Part shown: positions 16,330 through 26,775 of the stretch, piece after piece
Layout of the letters: each line of letters starts with the position of its first letter
Numbering within the stretch: the first letter of the stretch is position 1
Assembly: GCA_023430625.1 (NCBI GenBank)
Contig: JAEZAA010000138.1
Coordinates: 1-40,195 of the forward strand
From: Pseudomonadota bacterium
GTDB taxonomy: Bacteria > Pseudomonadota > Gammaproteobacteria > Pseudomonadales > Oleiphilaceae
Reading direction: 5' to 3'
Length of the DNA: 40,195 nt
Made by a program: the position numbers and the translations under genes
The notes under the pieces: generated by a model
Seen by the model: the letters and a program-made list of their open reading frames with translations, nothing else
Database searches by the model: none
Told to the model about the DNA's origin: nothing

Positions 16330-17475
16330 TCAGGCCTGCTCCACCGGGAAACCGCTCGCTTCCAAATACTGGCGGAGCTGCCGCTCCGCAGCACCGACCT
16401 GGATTTGGGTACGAGCGAACTCCCGGCGCACCCGATACTGCTTGCGAAGCTGATCAAAGGCAGCAGCTTGCTGCTCATTCGGGACGGCTAGCGCACGACG
16501 CAGCAACGCATCGTCCGTTCGCACGTCATAACAGGCGCGAATCGCGATATTCAGCGCCTCATCGACGTCCGCGGGCGCACCGAAGCGCAGATGCGTTAAG
16601 GGTGGCGCTGGCAGGAGCTCGTCCAGGCTCTTTCGCGCCGGCACCTTCAGGTGGGCACAGAGCGCCTGATAAATCATTTCCGTGCCTCGCATCTTGCCAT
16701 CGAGGCTGTAGCCGGCAATGTGGGCGCTACCGAGACGAACCCGTGACAGCAGTTCCTGATTAACCCTCGGCTCGAACTCCCAGACATCAAGCACCACAGG
16801 CCACTCTGGATGCTGACGCAGCTTCTCCAGCAGTGCGACCTCTTCAATGACAGGGCCTCGCGCCGTGTTAATCAACAATTGGTTGCTCTGGATGCAGTCC
16901 AAACGTTCCTTGTTCAACAGATGATGCGTGGGATGATCGCCAGCACGGGTCAACGGGGTATGGATACTGATGGTGGGGCACGTCAGAACCGTTTCCAGAT
17001 CGACCAGGCCACGGACACCTTGATCTCGCAGGGGCGGATCGCATGCCAGAACCTCATAACCCAGTGCTTCCAGCGTCTGCTTTAACCGCCCACCGACGTT
17101 ACCAAGGCCAACGATGCCGACCCTGGACTCTCCCCAGCGGCGCCCCAGTTGCTCGTTCATTACCGCCAGCGTACTGAGCACATACTCCACGACGGAGGTT
17201 GCGTTGCAACCCGGCGCATTGGCAAAACGGATGCCCTGCTGCTGAAGATAGGCCTGATCCACATGATCACAGCCGATGGTGGCTGTGCCGACGAAACGAA
17301 TTCGGCTGCCCGCCAATAGATCTGCGTCGACCCGCGTGACGGATCGCACCAGCAGGACATCCGCATCCCGCACGTCCTCCGGGCGCAAAGTACGCCCGGG
17401 CAGCGCCGTGATCTCGCCGAGCTCACCAAAGAACTCATTGACTAGCGGGATGTTCTCGTCGGCAACGATACGCAT
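16330..17475 (-). CDS. pdxB: Erythronate-4-phosphate dehydrogenase
   Basis: Second step of the DXP-dependent pyridoxal phosphate pathway, oxidising 4-phosphoerythronate. The 381-residue protein starts MRIVADENIPLVNEFFGELG. It has the NAD-binding GIVGLGNVGGRLKQTLEALG, the catalytic Arg in LLINTARGPVIEE, and the catalytic His in GSAHIAGYSLDGKMRGTEM. The C-terminal domain after about residue 285 is the PdxB-specific dimerisation part. Its length is normal. It lies downstream of the rhlB-like gene on the same strand, with 33 bases between them. Confidence 0.97.
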   Translation of the reverse strand: MRIVADENIPLVNEFFGELGEITALPGRTLRPEDVRDADVLLVRSVTRVDADLLAGSRIRFVGTATIGCDHVDQAYLQQQGIRFANAPGCNATSVVEYVLSTLAVMNEQLGRRWGESRVGIVGLGNVGGRLKQTLEALGYEVLACDPPLRDQGVRGLVDLETVLTCPTISIHTPLTRAGDHPTHHLLNKERLDCIQSNQLLINTARGPVIEEVALLEKLRQHPEWPVVLDVWEFEPRVNQELLSRVRLGSAHIAGYSLDGKMRGTEMIYQALCAHLKVPARKSLDELLPAPPLTHLRFGAPADVDEALNIAIRACYDVRTDDALLRRALAVPNEQQAAAFDQLRKQYRVRREFARTQIQVGAAERQLRQYLEASGFPVEQA

Positions 17476-17508
17476 GGCGGCGTCCTAAGCCTCGATTCCA
17501 AGCGACAA

Positions 17509-19038
17509 CTAGGCCACCAGCTCAGGGCCTGGATGAACCAGACTCAGCTTCTGACCGATATACTTCTCGATTTCCGGAATCAGGAAGGAATCGTCCTCGC
17601 AGGCGAAGCTGATGGACACACCGGTGCTGCCTGCCCGGCCTGTGCGGCCAATGCGGTGCACGTAGTCTTCCGGGTCTTCCGGCAGGTTGTAGTTGATCAC
17701 ATGGGAGACACCTTCGACGTGAATACCACGGCCAGCCACGTCGGTGGCGACCAGCACACGCACCTGACCATCCCGGAACCGCTCCAGGGTCTTCAGGCGC
17801 TTCTGCTGGGGCAATTCGCCTGAGATCATGGCCGAGCTAATGGATTTCCGGCTGAGGTATTCATGCAGGCGGCGGGTTTCATCACGCCGGTTGCAGAAAA
17901 TAATGACACGCTCCGCGTCCGGCTGCTGACGGAGCAGATTGACCACCAGCTTGGGTTTTTCGTCAGACGAAATCATGTAGATGATCTGCTCGACCCGCTC
18001 CGCGGTGACCTGGGTCGGTGCAATCTCGATCATGGCGGGCTTGTTGGTCCAGCGGTCCGCCAGGGCCAGGATGTCCTCACTAAAGGTGGCACTGAACAGC
18101 AGCGTCTGGCGGCCCGGCTTACTGGCGGCGCGGACAATCCGCTTCACGTCTGGGATGAAGCCCATATCCAGCATGCGGTCGGCTTCGTCAATGACCATCA
18201 CTTCCACCTGATCCAGATAAACATCGCGCGAGCCTGCAAAATCCAGCAGGCGCCCGGGAGTTGCGATCAGAATATCGATCGCCTCGTTCCGCAGGCGCTC
18301 GCGTTGCTGGTCGTAGGACATACCGCCTACCACCGCCAGCACGTTAAGCCCAGCCGGTGTTGCCAGCGCCAAGGCATCCCGCTCGATCTGCAACACCAGC
18401 TCGCGGGTCGGTGCGATCACCAGCGCCCGCGGTTCGCTCGCATAACGCTCTGCCAAGGGGATTGGATTCTTCAGGCAGCGCTGGATAACCGTGATCAGGA
18501 AGGCCGCAGTCTTACCCGTACCGGTCTGTGCCTGGCCGATAATGTCTTTGCCCTGCAGGGTTTCCGGCAGCGTTTCCGCCTGAATCGGCGTGCACTGGGT
18601 GAAGCCTTGCGCAGCGATGGATTTCAACAGCCGCGGGTCCAGGCCGAGTTGCGCGAACGTAGTCGGCTCAACCTCCACCGCAGGCTGCTGAGCGGGCGCG
18701 TCGCTGGCCGGTGTGCTGGCGCTGATTGGTTCATCTTTAGAAACCATAGATTCTCCGTGAGACATAGATGTCTGATCGATAGTGGCCTTGGATACCGCAC
18801 CTGTACCCGATTCCAACGGGCGTTTCGGCGGCATCGAAGACTCTGGATGAGAGCTCGCCAGCGGCGAACCCTGAATAACGTTGGCCGGTGCCCCAGACAA
18901 TGCCTGCACCGGCTGGCCAGCAACCTTGGGGGCCTGTTTGGCCTCACTCATGTTCTGCTGCCAGGGGATCAGAAAGCCCAGGCAGCGTTTCAACCATTCC
19001 CAAAACTTCTTCAATACGTGGTTGTTCATGTCACTCAT
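17509..19038 (-). CDS. rhlB: DEAD-box ATP-dependent RNA helicase, RhlB-like
   Basis: Unwinds RNA; RhlB of E. coli works in the RNase E degradosome. From the ATG at 19038 the protein has 509 residues. The Q motif region (FAQLGLDPRLLKSIAAQGFT) starts near residue 128. Walker A AQTGTGKT is near 170, PTREL near 211, DEAD at 284-287, SAT in LFSATFSED, and HRIGRTGRAG near the end. About 125 residues precede the helicase core. The first 25 (VLKKFWEWLKRCLGFLIPWQ) are amphipathic, and the rest is a low-complexity Pro/Ser/Ala linker. The start is uncertain: an ATG at 19029 is also possible, and the open frame runs to 19176. The symbol rests on overall likeness to pseudomonad RhlB. Confidence 0.82.
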   Translation of the reverse strand: MSDMNNHVLKKFWEWLKRCLGFLIPWQQNMSEAKQAPKVAGQPVQALSGAPANVIQGSPLASSHPESSMPPKRPLESGTGAVSKATIDQTSMSHGESMVSKDEPISASTPASDAPAQQPAVEVEPTTFAQLGLDPRLLKSIAAQGFTQCTPIQAETLPETLQGKDIIGQAQTGTGKTAAFLITVIQRCLKNPIPLAERYASEPRALVIAPTRELVLQIERDALALATPAGLNVLAVVGGMSYDQQRERLRNEAIDILIATPGRLLDFAGSRDVYLDQVEVMVIDEADRMLDMGFIPDVKRIVRAASKPGRQTLLFSATFSEDILALADRWTNKPAMIEIAPTQVTAERVEQIIYMISSDEKPKLVVNLLRQQPDAERVIIFCNRRDETRRLHEYLSRKSISSAMISGELPQQKRLKTLERFRDGQVRVLVATDVAGRGIHVEGVSHVINYNLPEDPEDYVHRIGRTGRAGSTGVSISFACEDDSFLIPEIEKYIGQKLSLVHPGPELVA

Positions 19039-19385
19039 AGACAATCCGTTTGTGTCAGTACAGCCTCCGGCCATTTCCATCCCAAGGCTTTTCCAGAACT
19101 TCCCGTTGCCAGGTTCGGTGATGGCCTGGCCGGCGGCCCTCGGTTCACAACCGCTGAGCCGGAGTTCTGCAATCAACCATCAGCAGGGGTATAATGTCCG
19201 CCACCACGCTGCTACAGCGGTGGGTTGCCGGTTCCATGCTACCGCGACAAATGGCGAGGAATGATACCCTTATAACTGACCAGGGTGTATGACTTTATAC
19301 TCAAAGCCTTCATTACCCTCCACTTTCGCCCCGGCCAGCTACCTTGGCGCCATGGCCGGTTGCGCCAATACCGACAGGTTTACCC
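19039..19385. other. Divergent regulatory region, rhlB-like gene and MATE exporter
   Basis: About 350 bases. On the plus strand TATAAT at 19190-19195 is a perfect -10 but has a weak -35, CTGCAA at 19167-19172. TATACT at 19296-19301 is another -10 candidate closer to the exporter. On the minus strand TTATAA near 19269-19274 could serve the helicase. No operator is evident. Confidence 0.4.
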
Positions 19386-20753
19386 TTGCACACGTCCCAT
19401 AACCTAAAGGCGCGCCCTATTAAAACGGAGATTCGGGCACTGTTCCAGATCGGTGGACCGATCGCTGTCACACAGTTGGCCCATAATGGCATCTCCGTGG
19501 CGGATACGCTGATGGCTGGCCGGGTGAGCCCCGAAGATCTGGCAGGGGTTGCCGTTGGTGCCAGCATCTGGGTTCCCCTATTTCTATTCATGACCGGCGT
19601 GATCATTGCCACCACCGCGCTGGTGTCCCATGCGTTTGGCGGGGGCCGCCACGACCTGATCGTACGCCTGGTCCGCCAGTCCGCCTGGATGGCGACCGCC
19701 CTGGCAATCGGCGCTATAGTGCTGTGTCGTGCCGCACCCTTCTATCTCGCCTGGTTCCAGCTTGAGCCCGCCGTCAAGGAAGTGGCGGAAGGTTACTTGC
19801 GCGGCATTTCCTGGGGCGTGCCAGCCATTGCCCTTTATCAGGTGCTGCGGTGTTACTGCGAAGCCCAAACCGATACCCGTTCCGTGATGGTGCTGACGCT
19901 GATCGCCCTGACGATCAACATCCCTGCGAATTACCTGCTTATTCATGGCGGTTTCGGCATTCCGGCCCTCGGCGGCGCCGGATGCGGCTATGCCACGGCA
20001 CTCGTCATGTGGATCAGCCTTGGGCTGATGATCGGTTATATACGTAGCAGCCAACGCTATCGTCAGCATGATCTGTTTGGGCGTTTCGAAGCGCCAGCGC
20101 GTGCGCAGTTGAGCGAACTCTTCCGACTGGGCCTGCCAATTGGACTGGCGATTTTCTTCGAGGCAGGCCTGTTCTGCGCGGCCACCCTCGCGCTGACGCC
20201 ATTTGGTGCGGTCCCCATCGCCGCCCACCAGATCGCACTGAGCATTACCTCCCTGACCTTTATGATTCCGCTCAGCATCGCCATGGCGACCACCGTGCGC
20301 GTGGGCAACCTGCTCGGCCAGGCCCAACCTGGCGCGGCGCGCTTCAGTAGCTTTTGCGCCATCGGTCTGGGCCTTGCGTTTGCCGTCCTCACCGCGACCT
20401 GTATAGTCCTGTTTCGCGGCATCATCGCCGGTTGGTACAGCCCCGATGCGCTGGTTCAACAGTTGGCCGGCCAGATTCTGCTGGTTGCCGCGCTGTTTCA
20501 GTTCTCCGATTCTATTCAGGTCACCTGTTCCGGCGCACTACGTGCCTATAAGGACACGCGTGTGATTATGCTGATCACGCTGGTGGCCTATTGGTTCGTC
20601 GGTTTCCCCACTGGGCTCTATCTTGGCTATTCGGGACCGATTCCCACACTGCAGGGCGCGACTGGGCTCTGGGTCGGTCTCGCCATCGGCCTGACGGCGG
20701 CTGCATTGTTGCTTTTGAATCGGCTAAACCGGCGTAGTCGCGTTGCCACTTGA
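19386..20753 (+). CDS. MATE family efflux transporter, NorM-like
   Basis: A cation-coupled exporter of drugs and metabolites in the inner membrane. The 455-residue protein has about twelve hydrophobic segments in two similar halves. The N-terminal family block is GGPIAVTQLAHNGISVADTL, followed by MAGRVSPEDLAGVAVGASIW. The second half opens with GLPIGLAIFFEAGLFCAATL. I prefer the TTG at 19386 (MHTSHNLKARPIKTEIRALF), with AGG seven bases before it. A TTG at 19344 would add 14 residues. Likeness to NorM/PmpM is clear, but the substrate is not inferable. dsbD follows in the same direction after 124 bases. Confidence 0.88.
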   Translation: MHTSHNLKARPIKTEIRALFQIGGPIAVTQLAHNGISVADTLMAGRVSPEDLAGVAVGASIWVPLFLFMTGVIIATTALVSHAFGGGRHDLIVRLVRQSAWMATALAIGAIVLCRAAPFYLAWFQLEPAVKEVAEGYLRGISWGVPAIALYQVLRCYCEAQTDTRSVMVLTLIALTINIPANYLLIHGGFGIPALGGAGCGYATALVMWISLGLMIGYIRSSQRYRQHDLFGRFEAPARAQLSELFRLGLPIGLAIFFEAGLFCAATLALTPFGAVPIAAHQIALSITSLTFMIPLSIAMATTVRVGNLLGQAQPGAARFSSFCAIGLGLAFAVLTATCIVLFRGIIAGWYSPDALVQQLAGQILLVAALFQFSDSIQVTCSGALRAYKDTRVIMLITLVAYWFVGFPTGLYLGYSGPIPTLQGATGLWVGLAIGLTAAALLLLNRLNRRSRVAT

Positions 20754-20877
20754 GCGAGGTCCGTGCGAGGCATCGCAATGCGAAGCCAAACTCAACATGC
20801 AAAAGCACCCCCAGCCACCACGGGAACCAAAAGCGCGTTACACTGTCTTTAACAGCGCCGTCCAACACAGCAGCAAG

Positions 20878-22818
20878 GTGAGTATCCGCTTGTTATCCAT
20901 TCGACATAGTCTCAGCCTGTTTTTCGCCTTCCTGATGGCCCTCAGTTCGCTTGCCCAGGCCAGCTTTTCCTTTTCCAATTCCAGCTCCCTAAGCAGCGGG
21001 CAACCTCAGTTTCTCCCGGTCGACGAAGCCTTTCGCTTTTCCTCCTCCGTCGAACCCGGTGCTCTCAAGCTCCACTGGCAAATTGCCGATGGGTATTACC
21101 TGTATAAGGAACGTCTACAGGTCAAGATCCTCGAATCCGGTGTGGTTCGTGAGGATCTGAAATTCTTCCAGCCCGGAATGCCCAAGGATGATCCCTATTT
21201 CGGACCCGTCACCGTCTTCTATGACGAACTCACGCTGGAACAGCCGATCATCAGTACCGGCGGCCATGACGAGCTGACGATCCAGGTTACCTACCAGGGC
21301 TGCGCCGATGCAGGCCTTTGTTATCCGCCAAAAACCCAGACCGCCCTTTATCTGAATCCTGCCGCAGCCAACCAGGCGGATGCCTCGGATACAACAGCCC
21401 CCGAGCCAGCGCAGGCCCAGCCACGGAGTCCCTCGCCAGAGAGTCGCCCGTCACTGACAAACGCTGCGACCAACCCCTCAGCATCCCTGCCACCAAGCCC
21501 TGCACTGAACACGGAATCAGCTCAATCGCTGGCAGGCTTCATCCAGGCGGCGGCACTGTGGCAAACCCTGGGGGTATTTTTCCTATTAGGCATTGGGCTC
21601 GCCTTCACGCCTTGCGTATTTCCGATGATCCCCATCCTGTCGACCATCGTCGCGGGGCAGAAACACGCCACCACCCGCTCCTCCTTACTGTTGTCTCTGG
21701 CCTATGTACTTGGCATGTCCGCTCTTTATGCAGCGCTCGGATTTGTCGTAGGCCAGGCGGGTGCCGGCATCAATCTCCAGGCCTATCTACAGGAACCCTG
21801 GGTGCTGTCTGTATTCGCCGCCCTGTTCTTTGTCTTGGCACTGTCCATGTTCGGCCTTTATGAACTTCAGCTGCCGGAGTTCCTGCGAAGCCGGCTTGGC
21901 GATCTGCAGCACAAACAACGCGGGGGAACCTTGTTCCAGGTCTTTTTGATGGGCGCCGTCTCCGCCCTTGTGGTCTCGCCCTGCGTATCCGCCCCCTTGG
22001 CGGGCGCCATGATTTATATCGCCAGTACGGGCGATGCAGCGCTTGGCGCACTGGTTCTGTTTGCCATGGCTCTCGGCATGGGGATTCCCCTCGTATTGTT
22101 TGGTACGGGTGCGGGCCACTGGCTGCCAAGAGCAGGCGCCTGGATGATCGCGGTGCGAGCCCTGTTCGGCGTCATGCTGATTGCAGTCGCAATCTGGCTG
22201 CTCGAGCGGTTTCTGGCTGGTCCTTTCACGCTCTTGCTCTGGGCACTTCTCGCGGGTATATCCGCTGTTTACTTGGGTGCTTTCGAGCCCGTTCATGACG
22301 GCTGGCAGCGGCTGTGGAAAGGGGTGGGACTGCTTCTATTCGTCTACGCCATTTTCCTGCTGGCTGGTGCGGCCACGGGCGCAAGCGACCCTCTCCGCCC
22401 CCTCACGGCGCTCCCTTCACTGCAGGCACAGACGCCGGTCACCTCACCCTCGCTGGAGTTTCGCACGGTTTATAACCTGGATCAGCTCAATGAAGAAATC
22501 ACCGCTGCCCGCACGGCCGGGCAACCTCTGATGCTGGATTTCTATGCGGACTGGTGCGTGAGCTGCAAGATCATGGAAAGAGATACCTTCCCGCACCCGA
22601 ACGTCCGCGCCCAACTTAAGGATGTCCGATTGATCAAGGCGGATGTGACCGCCAACGATGCTGGCAACCAGGCACTACTCAGCCACTTTGGCCTCTATGG
22701 TCCACCGGGCATCCTGTTTTTTGATGTGAATGGTGCGGAACTAAAAGATCAGCGAATCTATGGCGAGATGAAAACCCAGGAGTTCGTGGCACATTTGCAG
22801 CAACTTGCCTGGCGCTAA
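20878..22818 (+). CDS. dsbD: Thiol:disulfide interchange protein DsbD
   Basis: Carries electrons from cytoplasmic thioredoxin across the inner membrane to periplasmic DsbC, DsbG and CcmG. From the GTG at 20878 (646 residues) there is a signal peptide, MSIRLLSIRHSLSLFFAFLM, continuing to an AQA-S cleavage site. The N-terminal domain has Cys142 and Cys148 (QGCADAGLCYPP). The membrane domain has Cys246 (TPCVFPMIP) and Cys369 (SPCVSAPLAGA), and eight hydrophobic segments. The C-terminal thioredoxin domain has Cys560/Cys563 (ADWCVSCK). ATG 20797 and a start at 20743 would bury the signal peptide, so I rejected them. A Pro/Ser/Ala linker near 175-215 joins the first two parts. Cytochrome c maturation for the nearby cbb3 oxidase would depend on this route. 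Confidence 0.95.
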   Translation: MSIRLLSIRHSLSLFFAFLMALSSLAQASFSFSNSSSLSSGQPQFLPVDEAFRFSSSVEPGALKLHWQIADGYYLYKERLQVKILESGVVREDLKFFQPGMPKDDPYFGPVTVFYDELTLEQPIISTGGHDELTIQVTYQGCADAGLCYPPKTQTALYLNPAAANQADASDTTAPEPAQAQPRSPSPESRPSLTNAATNPSASLPPSPALNTESAQSLAGFIQAAALWQTLGVFFLLGIGLAFTPCVFPMIPILSTIVAGQKHATTRSSLLLSLAYVLGMSALYAALGFVVGQAGAGINLQAYLQEPWVLSVFAALFFVLALSMFGLYELQLPEFLRSRLGDLQHKQRGGTLFQVFLMGAVSALVVSPCVSAPLAGAMIYIASTGDAALGALVLFAMALGMGIPLVLFGTGAGHWLPRAGAWMIAVRALFGVMLIAVAIWLLERFLAGPFTLLLWALLAGISAVYLGAFEPVHDGWQRLWKGVGLLLFVYAIFLLAGAATGASDPLRPLTALPSLQAQTPVTSPSLEFRTVYNLDQLNEEITAARTAGQPLMLDFYADWCVSCKIMERDTFPHPNVRAQLKDVRLIKADVTANDAGNQALLSHFGLYGPPGILFFDVNGAELKDQRIYGEMKTQEFVAHLQQLAWR

Positions 22819-22889
22819 CCCAGCTGTTCGGTAGCTGTCGCCAGCACGCCCATTATGTGACAGCCAACCCACCGGGCGACCTGGATCAT

Positions 22890-23126
22890 TCACCCTTTGC
22901 GAATGTGATAGAAAAACAGATTATCCCGCTCACCCTGAGCCAGTAACTCATGCCCCAGAAAATGGCAGAACTTGGGGATGTCCCGCTGGGTAGAAGGGTC
23001 CGTTGCCAGCACCTCCAGCACCTCACCGGAGCCGATATCACGAATCTTGTTGTGCAACATCATCACGGGTTCCGGACAGAATAGCCCGGTTACGTCCATC
23101 TCATGATCAATCGGATAATGACCCAT
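22890..23126 (-). CDS. tusA: Sulfur relay protein TusA
   Basis: Accepts persulfide sulfur from IscS and, in E. coli, passes it through TusBCD/TusE to MnmA for tRNA thiolation. From the ATG at 23126 the protein has 78 residues, with the family motif DVTGLFCPEPVMMLHNKIRD and the active Cys17. The C-terminal PSTQRDIPKFCHFLGHELL is also typical. The open frame extends to 23219, but the extra 31 residues have no TusA character and the family length is about 80. rlmM lies upstream on the same strand. mnmA is 20 kb away in this window. Confidence 0.92.
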   Translation of the reverse strand: MGHYPIDHEMDVTGLFCPEPVMMLHNKIRDIGSGEVLEVLATDPSTQRDIPKFCHFLGHELLAQGERDNLFFYHIRKG

Positions 23127-23224
23127 CACCAGTCTCTCATTCAGTCTGCTCAGATCCGCGAATCTTCTGTCGTTAAACCATAACTCAAGTAAGGCGGACG
23201 CTTCGGTTAAAGCCCGCACATTCG

Positions 23225-24298
23225 TTACGGCATCAACTCCACGTATACCGTCACTTCCTCGCGATCATGGTAAAGCTGACGGGCCCTGAGACGGAATTTC
23301 AACCCTGCCGCCTCCAGGCGCAACTCAATCCGGTTGAGACAGCTACGCAGCTCCTCGTAGCGCTTCTTCATGGGAAGCTTGAGGTTGAAAATAGTCTGGC
23401 GACACCAGCCCTGCGCCAGCCAGTCGCCCATCAGCTCAGCGACACGGCGAGGCTGTTCCACCATGTCGCACACCATCCAGTCCACCGGTTGTTTCGGCTG
23501 AAACCGGAACCCATCCTCCCGCTTATGGGTGACCTGGCCAGTTTCCATCAGGGCTGGCGCCATGGGCCCGTTATCCACGGCCGTCACGAACAATCCGCGC
23601 CGAACCAACTGCCAGGTCCAGCCGCCAGGTGCCGCCCCAAGGTCCACCGCTTTTCCGCTGGGTCGCAGCAGTCGCTCCCGATCAGCCTCCGACAGGAAGG
23701 TCAGGATCGCCTCATCCAGTTTCAATGTTGAGCGACTAGGCGCTTCACCTGGGAACTTGAGGCGCATGATGCCACCCTGGTGTTCTGAGCCGTTTTTGGG
23801 CAGGTGGTATCCGACGAACGCACGTCTGGAATCGAGAAAAAACACATGCCCGACCGGCAGCGCCTCGTCCGACTTAGCCGACAGCAGCCGAGCCTTTTTC
23901 ATTGTCTGCGAGAGGGGCGCGGTAAATTTGCGGCAGAAGGTCGCGAGCTCCTTCCCCTCGTTGGTATCCGGCGACTCGATCCACAAGTGCCCAAACCGCA
24001 CACCCAGCTGATGATAACGCTCAACCAGGGGCTCGACCCGGTTACGCTCGGGCAAGTCTTCGATCAGCGCATTGGTCAGGAACCATTGCCGGGCAAAGAC
24101 CAGACGCTCAAACGGTACATTGCGGTGGATTGTGAGCGCCGCACCGGGCATGGTTTCAACAAACTCCACATAGCCCGTCTCCTTGTGGGCGCGCACATAG
24201 CCGGCACCACCGGACTCGACCGCGAGATCCATAATCTCCTGGGCGCACTCGCTTTCGAACCCAGCCCGGCAATACAACAGAATACGATCGGGTGACAT
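23225..24298 (-). CDS. rlmM: 23S rRNA 2'-O-ribose C2498 methyltransferase RlmM
   Basis: Methylates the ribose of C2498 in 23S rRNA. The 357-residue protein has an N-terminal THUMP-like domain (MSPDRILLYCRAGFESECAQ). A Rossmann methyltransferase domain follows, with the SAM motif VDLGAAPGGWTWQLVRRGLF near residue 220 and VDWMVCDMVEQPRRVAELMG with the catalytic Asp. The length matches E. coli RlmM (366). It is followed by tusA after 98 bases. Confidence 0.95.
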   Translation of the reverse strand: MSPDRILLYCRAGFESECAQEIMDLAVESGGAGYVRAHKETGYVEFVETMPGAALTIHRNVPFERLVFARQWFLTNALIEDLPERNRVEPLVERYHQLGVRFGHLWIESPDTNEGKELATFCRKFTAPLSQTMKKARLLSAKSDEALPVGHVFFLDSRRAFVGYHLPKNGSEHQGGIMRLKFPGEAPSRSTLKLDEAILTFLSEADRERLLRPSGKAVDLGAAPGGWTWQLVRRGLFVTAVDNGPMAPALMETGQVTHKREDGFRFQPKQPVDWMVCDMVEQPRRVAELMGDWLAQGWCRQTIFNLKLPMKKRYEELRSCLNRIELRLEAAGLKFRLRARQLYHDREEVTVYVELMP

Positions 24299-24416
24299 GC
24301 TTTCCGTTCACAAGAAGAAGTAAGTTGGAGACTGGTTCAGCCCCGGACCAGGGCGCATTATACGCGGGTAACTCCGAGCCGTGACGGCTTTTTCTGTGTC
24401 CGTGCTGATCGTTAGC

Positions 24417-25037
24417 TCATGTTGCGTGCCTGAGCATAAAAGTGGCGGCGAGATCGATCGCCCGGTTCATGTTGTCCTGTGCGCTGATGCCGGACCGCTT
24501 TAAGGGCACCCAGTCATGGTTCCCTCCAGGTAACCACTCCACAGCCAGGGTCTCGGGTAAGTCATATGCCGCCACTTCACCCAGCGAGCCAAACGGATCC
24601 CGCGCACCCTGAAGAATCAGCGTAGATACAGGAATCCGGCTGAAATGCTCCGTACGCAAGCGATCAGGCTTACCCGGCGGATGAAATGGATAACCCAGGC
24701 ATACCACGCCATTTACCGGTGGCTGCTCTCCGGCAATGATCGTGGCCATCCGCCCACCCATGGATTTACCGCCTATAAATAGTGGTACCAGGCCCTTGTG
24801 GTCGTTGATCACCTGACGCCAGCAGTCCAGCAATTGGGGTTGGCGGTCCGGCGGACGCTTGCGCCCGTCCTCGCGCCGCATCCTCATGTAGGGAAATTCA
24901 AAGCGGACCACACCGATATCCTGTGCGCACAATCCTGCACTGAAGGCATCCATGAACTCACTGTCCATGGGGGCGCCCGCGCCATGGGCAAACAGGAACA
25001 GAGCCCTGGGGTTGGCGGGCAGATTCTCTAGGTACAT
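24417..25037 (-). CDS. Small alpha/beta-hydrolase of the KANL3/Tex30 type
   Basis: A 206-residue single-domain alpha/beta-hydrolase. The oxyanion region ALFLFAHGAGAPMDSEFMDA is followed by the nucleophile elbow in LFIGGKSMGGRMATIIAGEQ (Ser in GKSMG), the acidic residue in LILQGARDPFGS, and the His of LPGGNHDWVPLK. It has no signal peptide or lid domain. Bacterial members are often called dienelactone hydrolase-like; the substrate is unknown. It is divergent from ccoN, whose promoter region it shares. Confidence 0.85.
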   Translation of the reverse strand: MYLENLPANPRALFLFAHGAGAPMDSEFMDAFSAGLCAQDIGVVRFEFPYMRMRREDGRKRPPDRQPQLLDCWRQVINDHKGLVPLFIGGKSMGGRMATIIAGEQPPVNGVVCLGYPFHPPGKPDRLRTEHFSRIPVSTLILQGARDPFGSLGEVAAYDLPETLAVEWLPGGNHDWVPLKRSGISAQDNMNRAIDLAATFMLRHAT

Positions 25038-25212
25038 CCCCCTAACTCCAATTCATGTAAAAAATAGACTTCTTTTATCCACAATCTGGCGAAAATTTGC
25101 TACACTCTTCGCCGTCCACGAAACCCTTCAAATAAAAACACACTTCAATTTCCCGCTAAGGGCGTTAAATCGCTTGTTGTTTCAAGCACTTCAGGATGGC
25201 CCGCGATCATAG

Positions 25213-25226
25213 TTGATCTAGATCAT
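25213..25226 (+). promoter_or_regulatory. FNR/ANR box of the ccoN promoter
   Basis: TTGAT-CTAG-ATCAT matches nine of ten bases of the FNR consensus TTGAT-N4-ATCAA. Centred at -41.5 it would set transcription near 25261, and GAATAG at 25246-25251 stands at the -10 position. This predicts induction of the cbb3 operon at low oxygen. A separate TGC-TACACT extended -10 at 25098-25106 could give a constitutive transcript. The remainder of the 25038-25324 gap has nothing else clear. Confidence 0.8.
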
Positions 25227-25324
25227 CAGGGCACGACAAAAATCGGAATAGTCATTGAAAAGCAAGGGGCATTCTTGGATACTTGCGCGCGCAAACACTT
25301 TCACATCAGGACTCGGTATTTCTC

Positions 25325-26755
<1,431 letters not shown>

Positions 26756-26775
26756 GAGCCTGTTAGGAGTTACTC

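Noticed and set aside
24376..24396. A terminator-like AGCC-GTGAC-GGCT-TTTTT on the plus strand
   Set aside because: The stem has only four base pairs and no plus-strand gene ends there.
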